Assembly: GCF_001598295.1 (NCBI RefSeq)
Contig: NZ_BCYR01000002.1
Span: 310,001 to 374,000 of the forward strand
Direction of reading: 5' to 3'
Source: Klebsiella ornithinolytica NBRC 105727 = ATCC 31898
GTDB taxonomy: Bacteria > Pseudomonadota > Gammaproteobacteria > Enterobacterales > Enterobacteriaceae
DNA length: 64,000 nucleotides
The notes beneath the pieces are model-generated. The model worked only from the letters and a program-made list of their open reading frames with translations. It was not told the DNA's origin and ran no database searches. The position numbers were made by a program, and so were the translations under genes. This document shows, piece by piece, positions 56,703-64,000 of this stretch (the stretch's first letter is position 1; each line of letters opens with the position of its first letter).

Positions 56703-57797
56703 TCACACCACGGCTTTGCCGTTGCGTACAAAAACAGGTTTAGTCACTTTTACCGGCATTTCGCGGTTGCGAATCTGCACAATGGCCGTCTCGCCGATAC
56801 CGGCCGGTACGCGCGCCAGCGCGATACTGTAGCCCAGCGTCGGGGAGAAGGTGCCGCTGGTGATAATACCTTCTTTCTGATTACCGTCTGCATCGCTAAA
56901 GCGCACCGGCAAACCGCCGCGCAGGACGCCTTTCTCGGTCATCACCAGACCCACCAGCTGCTCGGTACCTTTTTCACGCTGCAGCTCCAGCGCTTCGCGG
57001 CCGATGAACGCGCGATCTGCCGGTTCCCAGGCAATGGTCCAGCCCATATTTGCAGCCAGCGGAGAGATGCTTTCATCCATCTCCTGGCCATACAGGTTCA
57101 TCCCCGCTTCCAGACGCAAGGTATCGCGAGCGCCCAGACCGCACGGCTTCACGCCTGCATCCAGCAGGCCACGCCAGAAATCAGCAGCCTGCTCATTCGG
57201 CATGGCGATTTCGTACCCGGCTTCACCGGTATAACCGGTGGTCGCAATAAACAGATCGCCGGCCTGCACGCCAAAGAACGGTTTCATCCCTTCTACGGCC
57301 TGACGCTGTGCGTCGGTGAACAGGGTTGCCGCTTTCGCTTTCGCCTGTGGCCCCTGTACGGCAATCAGCGAAAGATCGTCACGGACGGTCATTTCAAGAC
57401 CATAGGGTTCAGCCTGTTGAGTAATCCAGGCGAGGTCTTTTTCACGGGTGGCGGAGTTAACAACGAGGCGGAAATAATCTTCGGTAAGGAAATAGACAAT
57501 CAGGTCATCGATGACGCCGGCTGATGCGGTAAGCATACCGGTATACAGCGCTTTGCCGGGTACCGTCAGCTTCGCGACATCGTTAGCCAGCAGATAGCGC
57601 AGAAACTCCCGGATGCGGCTGCCGTGGAAGTCGACGATGGTCATGTGCGAGACATCGAACATACCGGCGTCGCCCCGCACCGCGTGGTGCTCATCAATCT
57701 GGGAACCGTAATGTAGCGGCATCATCCAGCCATGGAAGTCCACCATGCGAGCGCCGCACAGCGTGTGTTGTTCATACAACGGAGTCTGTTGAGCCAT
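56703..57797 (-). CDS. gcvT: Glycine cleavage system T protein (aminomethyltransferase)
   Basis: A 364-residue tetrahydrofolate-dependent aminomethyltransferase. It releases ammonia and makes methylene-tetrahydrofolate from the GcvH intermediate. Motifs include [14 protein letters not shown] near the start and [19 protein letters not shown], with the catalytic Asp in DVSHM-like block. ATG 57797 matches the E. coli start ([10 protein letters not shown]); the frame is open further, but that part is not conserved. It is first in gcvTHP. Confidence 0.96.
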   Translation of the reverse strand: MAQQTPLYEQHTLCGARMVDFHGWMMPLHYGSQIDEHHAVRGDAGMFDVSHMTIVDFHGSRIREFLRYLLANDVAKLTVPGKALYTGMLTASAGVIDDLIVYFLTEDYFRLVVNSATREKDLAWITQQAEPYGLEMTVRDDLSLIAVQGPQAKAKAATLFTDAQRQAVEGMKPFFGVQAGDLFIATTGYTGEAGYEIAMPNEQAADFWRGLLDAGVKPCGLGARDTLRLEAGMNLYGQEMDESISPLAANMGWTIAWEPADRAFIGREALELQREKGTEQLVGLVMTEKGVLRGGLPVRFSDADGNQKEGIITSGTFSPTLGYSIALARVPAGIGETAIVQIRNREMPVKVTKPVFVRNGKAVV

Positions 57798-58232
57798 CTT
57801 TTCCTCATCGAATAAAACGGAACCCGCTACTGGGTTGGGCGATGTCATTGGGGCGATTTCGCACCACGAAATCCGCCGTCGGCGCCATGTCCGGGCACCG
57901 ACGCAAACGTTCTCTTTTGCCTGAACTTACCACCGAACCCGGCGCTAAACCATAAGCTAAATCAGGACATCACATTAGCTTATGACTAAAAGTCGCCAAA
58001 AAGACTACAGAGTTATTGACTGGAAAAAAGCGATTTATGCCACATAAAATTAACATCATGGCCTGATATTACCGAGCATGATGGTATTTTATGCGAAAAA
58101 AGAGGCCTGTTTTCTGTTGCAAAAAAAGAGAGGCATTAATAAAACTAATGCGAAAAAATGGGTGAGATTAGATTATTTCAAATGAGAGGAGAAAACCCGG
58201 CGCCGGGGCCGGGAGAGAGAAGTGTGACGCGC
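57798..58232. promoter_or_regulatory. gcvTHP control region with GcvA-type motifs
   Basis: A 435-bp AT-rich gap between gcvT and ubiI, both on the minus strand. GcvA of E. coli binds DNA around the core CTAAT. That core is found at 57974-57978 (as ATTAG), 58145-58149, and 58167-58171 (as ATTAG). The spacing, one site near the likely promoter and two adjacent sites about 170-195 bp further upstream, resembles the three GcvA sites of E. coli gcv. The core is short, so chance matches cannot be excluded. Lrp binding is also expected here but has no clear motif. Confidence 0.5.
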
Positions 58233-59435
58233 TTAACGTAACCAGGCAGGAAGATCGTTTAAGCCCATGGCCTGGCGAATCAACTGCGGTTTGACGCCCG
58301 GTAGCGTATCCGCCAGTTTGAGGCCAATATCGCGCAGCAGTTTCTTCGCCGGGTGGCTGCCAGAGAACATTTCGCGGAAGCCCTGCATCCCCGCCAGCAT
58401 CAGCGCGGCGCTGTGCTTACGGCTACGTTCATAGCGACGTAGATACAGGTACTGACCAATATCCTTGCCCTGCGCATGCAGACGACGGAGTTCATCGATC
58501 AGTTCCGCTGCATCCATAAAGCCCAGATTTACCCCCTGGCCGGCCAGCGGGTGGATAGTGTGCGCGGCATCGCCAACCAGCGCCAGACGATGCGCGGCGA
58601 ACTGGCGCGCGTAGCGACCGGTCAACGGGAAAGTCTGACGCTCGCTTGCAAGCTGGCACAGGCCAAGCCGGTTATCGAAGGCAATATTCAGCGCCTGATT
58701 AAACACCGCCTCGTCGGCCAGCTGCATCCGCTGTGCTTCCTGCGGCGACAGCGACCAGACGATCGAACACAGATGCGGATCGTTCAGCGGCAGAAACGCC
58801 AGAATGCCATCGCCGTGAAACGCCTGACGGGCAATCGCCTGATGCGGTTCTTCGGTTCGGATAGTGGCAACCAGCGCATGATGGCGGTAGTCCCAGAACG
58901 TCAGCGGTATATCCGCTTTGTTGCGCAACCAGGAGTTTGCTCCGTCGGCGCCGACCACCAGCCTGGCGGTCAGCATCTTGCCATCCTGCAAGCTGAGAAA
59001 TGCTTCGTTTTCTCCCCACGCCACCTGCTGCAGCTGAGCCGGGGCCAGCAGCGTGACGTCGGCGCAACGCTGCGCCTTTTGCCACAGCGCATGATGAACG
59101 ATCGCATTTTCAATAATATGACCAAGGTGGCTGAAGCCCATACTCTGGTCATCAAAGCTGATGTGGCCAAAGCTGTCCTTATCCCACACTTCCATACCGT
59201 GATAACAGCTGGCGCGCCGGGCGATAATCTCCGGCCAGACATCCAGCCGGGTCAGCAGTTTTTCGCTGGCGGCGTTAATGGCTGATACCCGCAGCGCCGG
59301 CGGCGCATCGGCGTTTAACGGTTGCGGCTCGGCTTGTTCCAGCACCGCAACCCGCAGCCCGCTCCCCTGCAAACCGCAGGCTACCGCCAGGCCCACCATG
59401 CCACCGCCAACAATGGCAACATCAACACTTTGCAC
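58233..59435 (-). CDS. ubiI: UbiI (VisC), ubiquinone C5-hydroxylase
   Basis: A 400-residue FAD monooxygenase that hydroxylates C5 of the ubiquinone ring. The dinucleotide motif is VAIVGGGMVGLAVACGLQ; the second FAD motif is LALVGDAAHTIHPLAGQGVN (GD motif). Start is GTG 59435, with AAGGAG six bases upstream and length equal to E. coli UbiI. It follows ubiH by 10 bp in a pepP-ubiH-ubiI series. Confidence 0.95.
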   Translation of the reverse strand: MQSVDVAIVGGGMVGLAVACGLQGSGLRVAVLEQAEPQPLNADAPPALRVSAINAASEKLLTRLDVWPEIIARRASCYHGMEVWDKDSFGHISFDDQSMGFSHLGHIIENAIVHHALWQKAQRCADVTLLAPAQLQQVAWGENEAFLSLQDGKMLTARLVVGADGANSWLRNKADIPLTFWDYRHHALVATIRTEEPHQAIARQAFHGDGILAFLPLNDPHLCSIVWSLSPQEAQRMQLADEAVFNQALNIAFDNRLGLCQLASERQTFPLTGRYARQFAAHRLALVGDAAHTIHPLAGQGVNLGFMDAAELIDELRRLHAQGKDIGQYLYLRRYERSRKHSAALMLAGMQGFREMFSGSHPAKKLLRDIGLKLADTLPGVKPQLIRQAMGLNDLPAWLR

Positions 59436-59445
59436 GTTCAACTCC

Positions 59446-60624
59446 TTAACGAGGAACCCAACCAAGGGTACGCTGCGCCAGCGCGTCACGCGCCGGGGTA
59501 AATAATTCCATCGCCATCAGACCCACGTTACGCCCCGCCACCAGCGGCGCCCAACGATTAGCAAACAGATGCACCAGCCCATCGGTCACGCCGATAGTCG
59601 CGGCCTTATCATCCGCTCGCCGCGCCTGATAGTGACAAAGAAGTGAGTAATCGCCGGGGTCCTGCCCGTTAGCGCAGGCCTGCGCCAGCGTTTCCGCCAG
59701 GCTCATCACATCCCGCAGACCGAGATTAAAGCCCTGCCCGGCGATGGGATGCAGCGTCTGCGCCGCATTACCGACCAGCGCCAGGCGATGGGAAACCGGG
59801 CGCATAGCGGTGGTCAACGTCAAGGGATAAACGCTGCGCTTCCCGGCATGCGTGATGCGCCCCAGCCGCCAGCCAAATGCCTGCTGCAGCTGCTCGCAAA
59901 ATTGCGCATCGGACCAACCCAGGACCTCATCGCGCCGCGACTGCGGGTGACACCATACCAACGAACAGCGTCCGTGTGACATCGGCAGCATGGCCAGCGG
60001 ACCATGTTCGGTGAAGCGTTCAAAGGCACGCCCTTCATGGGGCAACGCCGTGCTGACGTTGGCAATAATCGCCAGCTGCTCGTAAGGCTGCTGCTGCCAG
60101 CTCATGCCGCAGCGGGCGCCCAGCGTGGAGCGCGAACCATCGGCGGCAACCAGCAGCCGGCCTTCGATCGTCTCGCCGCTATCCAGGGTGATGCTGACTC
60201 CCTCCTGCCACCGGGTGACGTCTTCGACTTTCGCCGGGCAGTGTAAGGTAATGCCCGGCGCTTCGCGCAGTTGCGCAAACAATCGCTGGCCGATATCGTG
60301 CAATTCTACCACCTGGCCAAGCGCCGCCAGGCCGTAATCCTGCGCATCAAGGGTCACGAATCCCGCATGTCCGCGGTCGCTGACGTGAACACGCTGAATC
60401 GGCGTCGCGCAATCGGCAATGCCTTGCCAGATGCCGGTACGCGCCAGCTGCTGGCAGGTCCCCGCCGCCAGCGCAATCGCGCGGGCATCAAACCCCGGAT
60501 GCTGCGACGAATCCGGCTGCGCCGCCTCGACCAGATGTACCGGCAGCGCGCCGTGGGTTAAGCGCGAGATTGCTAACGCCAGGGTTGCCCCGGTCATCCC
60601 CCCGCCAACGATCAGGATGCTCAT
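59446..60624 (-). CDS. ubiH: UbiH, 2-octaprenyl-6-methoxyphenol hydroxylase
   Basis: A 392-residue FAD monooxygenase, same length as E. coli UbiH. N-terminal dinucleotide motif SILIVGGGMTGATLALAIS and second FAD motif LALVGNAAQTLHPIAGQGFN are present. It acts in the ring hydroxylations of ubiquinone synthesis. It overlaps pepP by 4 bp and is followed by ubiI. Confidence 0.95.
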   Translation of the reverse strand: MSILIVGGGMTGATLALAISRLTHGALPVHLVEAAQPDSSQHPGFDARAIALAAGTCQQLARTGIWQGIADCATPIQRVHVSDRGHAGFVTLDAQDYGLAALGQVVELHDIGQRLFAQLREAPGITLHCPAKVEDVTRWQEGVSITLDSGETIEGRLLVAADGSRSTLGARCGMSWQQQPYEQLAIIANVSTALPHEGRAFERFTEHGPLAMLPMSHGRCSLVWCHPQSRRDEVLGWSDAQFCEQLQQAFGWRLGRITHAGKRSVYPLTLTTAMRPVSHRLALVGNAAQTLHPIAGQGFNLGLRDVMSLAETLAQACANGQDPGDYSLLCHYQARRADDKAATIGVTDGLVHLFANRWAPLVAGRNVGLMAMELFTPARDALAQRTLGWVPR

Positions 60625-61937
60625 GACCGCCGCGCCGCCGCCATCAGCGCCTCAATATCGTCGGCTTTTTTCACCACGCCGGCGGTGAGATTTTCGTTGC
60701 CGTCTTCGGTAATGACGATATCGTCTTCAATACGCACGCCGATGCCGCGATACTGTGGCGGCACGTCGGCGTCGGCGGCAATATAGAGACCCGGTTCAAC
60801 GGTCAATACCATGCCCGGCTCAAGGAGACGCGAGCGATCGACATCGTAGCGGCCAACATCATGGACATCGAGTCCCAGCCAGTGGCTCAGACCATGCATA
60901 AAGTATGGACGGTGGGCGTTGTTCTCCATCAGCTCGTCAACATCCCCTTTCAGGATGCCGAGGCGCACCAGACCGGTGATCATAATGCGCACCACCTGCT
61001 GGTTAACCTGCTGAATGGAGGTGCCAGGACGGTAAAGCTCCAGCGCGGTTTCCAGCGACGCGAGGACAATATCGTAAATCTCGCGCTGCGCCGGGCTGAA
61101 TTTCCCGTTTACCGGGAAGGTGCGGGTGATATCGCCCGCATAGCCGCGGTATTCACAGCCGGCGTCAATCAGCACCAAATCGCCATCGCGCAGCTCGGAT
61201 TCGTTTTCCGTGTAATGGAGAATACAGCCGTTTTCCCCACCGCCCACGATGGTGTTATAGGAGGGGAAACGGGCGCCGTGGCGGTTGAATTCATGCAGAA
61301 TTTCCCCTTCCAGCTGGTATTCGAACATGCCCGGACGGCATTTCTGCATTGCGCGGGTATGAGCCAGCGCGGAAATTTCACCAGCGCGGCGCATCACCTC
61401 CAGCTCTTCCGGCGATTTAAACAGGCGCATCTCATGCACCATCGGCCGCCAGTCAATCACAGAGCCGGGCGCCTGCAGATTCTGGCGCCCGCCTTTACGC
61501 AGTTTTTCCAGCGCGTTGAAGACGATTTTGTCAGCGTAGGCATATTCGCCCTGGGCAAAATAGATCGCATCGAGGCCGTTAAGCAGCTGGAACAGCTGCT
61601 GGTTAATTTCGCTGAACGCCAGAGCGCGGTCGACGCCCAGCTTCGATGGCGCGGCCTCCTGCCCCAGACGACGGCCGAACCAGATCTCTGCGGTCAGATC
61701 GCGGACGCGGTTAAACAGCACGCTATGGTTGTGGGTGTCGTCGCTTTTAATCAACACCAGCAGGGCTTCCGGCTCATTAAATCCCGTGAAGTACCAAAAA
61801 TCGCTGTTCTGCCGGTAGGGGTATTCTGAATCTGCGCTGCGGACCGCTTCCGGTGCGGCGAAAATCAGCGCGGCGCTGCCTGGCTGCATCTGCGCCAGCA
61901 ATGCCTGGCGACGAGAAAGAAATTCCTGCTGTGTCAT
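60621..61937 (-). CDS. pepP: Xaa-Pro aminopeptidase P
   Basis: A 438-residue metallopeptidase that removes the N-terminal residue before proline. A creatinase-like N-terminal domain (1 to about 170) is followed by the pita-bread domain with metal ligands in LVLIDAGCEYRGYAGDITRT, HGLSHWLGLDVHD, VLTVEPGLYIA and VRIEDDIVIT. It is 23 bp after ygfB and overlaps ubiH, as in E. coli. Confidence 0.96.
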   Translation of the reverse strand: MTQQEFLSRRQALLAQMQPGSAALIFAAPEAVRSADSEYPYRQNSDFWYFTGFNEPEALLVLIKSDDTHNHSVLFNRVRDLTAEIWFGRRLGQEAAPSKLGVDRALAFSEINQQLFQLLNGLDAIYFAQGEYAYADKIVFNALEKLRKGGRQNLQAPGSVIDWRPMVHEMRLFKSPEELEVMRRAGEISALAHTRAMQKCRPGMFEYQLEGEILHEFNRHGARFPSYNTIVGGGENGCILHYTENESELRDGDLVLIDAGCEYRGYAGDITRTFPVNGKFSPAQREIYDIVLASLETALELYRPGTSIQQVNQQVVRIMITGLVRLGILKGDVDELMENNAHRPYFMHGLSHWLGLDVHDVGRYDVDRSRLLEPGMVLTVEPGLYIAADADVPPQYRGIGVRIEDDIVITEDGNENLTAGVVKKADDIEALMAAARRS

Positions 61938-61960
61938 GACGCCCCCTCAACAAATTATCA

Positions 61961-62539
61961 TTAGTGTAATGTTGGCTTGCGAACTTCCGGTGCGGTTGGC
62001 TGCTGGCGAGAAAAGGTTTCGTGGCACAGCAGCGCAGCGACGCGCACGTACTCGATAATCTCTTCCAACGACATCTCCAGCTCTTCCTGATCTTCGTCTT
62101 CGTCGTACCCCAGTTGCGCAATGTTACGCAGGTCGTCGATAGCTTCGCCGGTTTCGTCTTTGATTTTATCCAGTTTAGGCTGCGTGACGCCCAGACCGAG
62201 CAGGAAATGGTTAACCCAACCGGCCAGCGCGTCGGCGCGTTCAAACACGCTTACCGCGTCACCTTCCGGTAAATAGAGCTGAAACAAGAAACCGTCGTCT
62301 TCCAGCGAGTCGCTGGTCACGGAATGTATGGTGCGCAGAGACTCGGCCAGCTCGTGACCAAATGCGAGGCCTTCGTTAGTCAGGTCGTGCACCAGCGGTT
62401 GCCAGCTGCTGTCTTTATTGCCGCCGCACAGGATCCCACTGATCAAACCGTGCATTTCGGCCGGGGTTAAGCCCACGCCCTGTTGGTTCAGTAACTGGTC
62501 TACGGCGTTGTAACCAGGCATTTCGTTCTGTATAGACAT
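61961..62539 (-). CDS. ygfB: YgfB, UPF0149 family protein
   Basis: A 192-residue helical protein of the UPF0149/YgfB family, matching E. coli YgfB from [11 protein letters not shown] to EVRKPTLH. The motif [17 protein letters not shown] is typical, as is the acidic [15 protein letters not shown] region. The function in E. coli is not defined. ATG 62539 matches E. coli; an in-frame ATG two codons upstream is possible. It is divergent from zapA. Confidence 0.93.
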   Translation of the reverse strand: MSIQNEMPGYNAVDQLLNQQGVGLTPAEMHGLISGILCGGNKDSSWQPLVHDLTNEGLAFGHELAESLRTIHSVTSDSLEDDGFLFQLYLPEGDAVSVFERADALAGWVNHFLLGLGVTQPKLDKIKDETGEAIDDLRNIAQLGYDEDEDQEELEMSLEEIIEYVRVAALLCHETFSRQQPTAPEVRKPTLH

Positions 62540-62609
62540 GCGCATTCGTCATCGTTGGGAGGAATATTCATGGTATGCTACCACTTTGGACCCTGGTGAA
62601 CCAGAATAG

Positions 62610-63035
<426 letters not shown>

Positions 63036-63076
63036 CACTTTGCAATTAACTGTGTTAGAGTAAGCGCAAGAACAAA

Positions 63077-63260
63077 ATTTCTCTGAGATGTTTGCAAGCG
63101 GGCCAGTCCCCTGAGCCGATATTTCATACCACAAGAATGTGGCGCTCCATGGTTGGTGAGCATGCTCGGTCCGTCCGAGAAGCCTTAAAACTGTGACGAC
63201 GCATTCACCTTGAACCAAGGGTTCAAGGGTTACAGCCTGCGGCGGCATCTCGGAGATTCC
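63077..63260 (+). ncRNA. ssrS: 6S RNA
   Basis: A 184-nt RNA almost identical to E. coli 6S RNA, starting ATTTCTCTGAGATG and ending GGCATCTCGGAGATTCC. The two ends pair (CTGAGATG with CATCTCGG) to form the closing stem, and the central bubble mimics an open promoter. It binds sigma70 RNA polymerase in stationary phase. It lies between zapA and ygfA, as in E. coli, where it is co-transcribed with ygfA. Confidence 0.95.
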
Positions 63261-63382
63261 CTTCTTTTCAGTTCCATCCCTCGTGGCTTCCTTTTCGGTT
63301 TTTATCACCTTGTGTATTACACTACGCCAACATGCAACTGACCCACGTATTACCGTGCTCATGCTAAATCAGGCGACCCGTC

Positions 63383-63982
63383 ATGACTCAACTTTCTGAC
63401 ACACAAACTACCCGACAGCGGATTCGTCAACAGATTCGCCAGCAACGCCGTGCGCTGACGGCAGAACAGCAGGCGCAGTTCGCCCGACAGGGTGCCGATC
63501 GCGTGATGGCATACCCGCCCGTCGCACAGGCGCAAACCGTCGCTCTGTTTCTGTCATTTGATGGCGAACTCGATACCCGACCGCTGATCGATCGGCTGTG
63601 GCAGGCCGGCAAGCAGGTTTATGTGCCCGTACTCCACCCGTTCAGCCCGGGAAATCTGCTGTTTTTGCACTATCACCCGCGCAGTGAACTGGTGACCAAC
63701 CGGCTTAAAATCGACGAGCCGAAGCTCGATGTACGCGACGTCCTGCCGCTAAGCCAGCTCGATGTACTGATAGTCCCGCTGGTTGCCTTTGATGTCGCCG
63801 GACAGCGGCTGGGAATGGGAGGCGGCTTCTACGACAGAACATTGCAGAACTGGCAGGATTATTCCCTGCAGCCTGTTGGCTATGCCCACGATTGCCAGCA
63901 GGTCGACGCGCTGCCAACCGAGCACTGGGATATTCCGCTGCCCGCGGTGATTACTCCCTCGGCGCTGTGGCAGTGGCCGTAA
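63383..63982 (+). CDS. ygfA: 5-formyltetrahydrofolate cyclo-ligase family protein
   Basis: A 199-residue ATP-dependent enzyme that converts 5-formyltetrahydrofolate to methenyl-tetrahydrofolate. The phosphate-binding motif is RLGMGGGFYDRTL at about 148-160, and the N-terminal TRQRIRQQIRQQRRAL matches the family. It is downstream of ssrS. Position fits its E. coli name ygfA (fau). It ends 18 bp before the window end, so it is complete. Confidence 0.95.
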   Translation: MTQLSDTQTTRQRIRQQIRQQRRALTAEQQAQFARQGADRVMAYPPVAQAQTVALFLSFDGELDTRPLIDRLWQAGKQVYVPVLHPFSPGNLLFLHYHPRSELVTNRLKIDEPKLDVRDVLPLSQLDVLIVPLVAFDVAGQRLGMGGGFYDRTLQNWQDYSLQPVGYAHDCQQVDALPTEHWDIPLPAVITPSALWQWP

Positions 63983-64000
63983 GCTAAGGCGTCCCGAGCT

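Noticed and set aside
56199..57524. A 441-codon open frame antisense to gcvH and gcvT
   Set aside because: It covers two conserved genes on the other strand and resembles no protein family; it is a shadow of codon bias.

Overview
The window looks like chromosomal DNA of a Klebsiella, most likely the K. pneumoniae complex. It has the Klebsiella-type type 1 fimbrial cluster fimBEAICDFGHK, in which fimK is the genus-specific addition. This is followed by an enterobacterial backbone that matches the E. coli 65-minute region gene for gene (glyU, ygeR, idi, lysS, prfB, recJ, dsbC, xerD, fldB, ygfX, sdhE, ygfZ, yqfA, yqfB, bglA, ygfF, gcvPHT, ubiI, ubiH, pepP, ygfB, zapA, ssrS, ygfA). Coding density is high and GC rich. 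No insertion sequence, prophage or CRISPR array was seen. All product names come from reading the sequence and family knowledge; no database search was run.

Region 1 (1-4.9 kb) is accessory metabolism. It holds the tail of a short-chain dehydrogenase, a phthalate-dioxygenase-reductase-type ferredoxin reductase, an HpaC-like flavin reductase and a metabolite:H+ symporter, which look like the end of an aromatic or organic acid catabolic operon. After these come a small secreted Arg/Asp-rich protein and a divergent Lrp-type regulator and LysE/RhtB exporter pair. Region 2 (4.9-16.3 kb) is the type 1 fimbria locus: two tyrosine recombinases (FimB, FimE), the invertible promoter element fimS with 15-bp inverted repeats, the pilins, chaperone, usher, mannose-binding FimH and the EAL protein FimK. 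In this assembly the fimA promoter inside fimS points away from fimA, so the sequence is in the phase-OFF orientation.

Region 3 (16.3-31 kb) is a mixed accessory stretch: an AT-rich GNAT acetyltransferase, a small secreted glycine-rich protein, an AlaE-type exporter, an MFS exporter, yjdIJ, the ytcA-mdtNOP tripartite efflux operon, a 909-residue MalT-type ATP-dependent regulator divergent from an acetoin/butanediol-type dehydrogenase, and a POT-family peptide transporter. Region 4 (31.5-34.7 kb) lies against the glyU tRNA gene. It carries a membrane-anchored HNH nuclease-like protein, a VOC protein and a compact orphan type VI secretion module: an hcp gene, a small toxin of the Ntox44 type overlapping it by ATGA, and an overlapping putative lipoprotein that is probably the immunity protein, closed by a perfect 16-bp hairpin. 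This module is the most interesting accessory system in the window.

Region 5 (34.6-64 kb) is mostly conserved backbone. It includes the prfB programmed frameshift, a 6S RNA gene, the gcvTHP operon with GcvA-type CTAAT motifs, and two insertions relative to E. coli K-12: an RpiR-type regulator before bglA, and the scsABCD periplasmic thiol-redox/copper-stress operon between bglA and ygfF.
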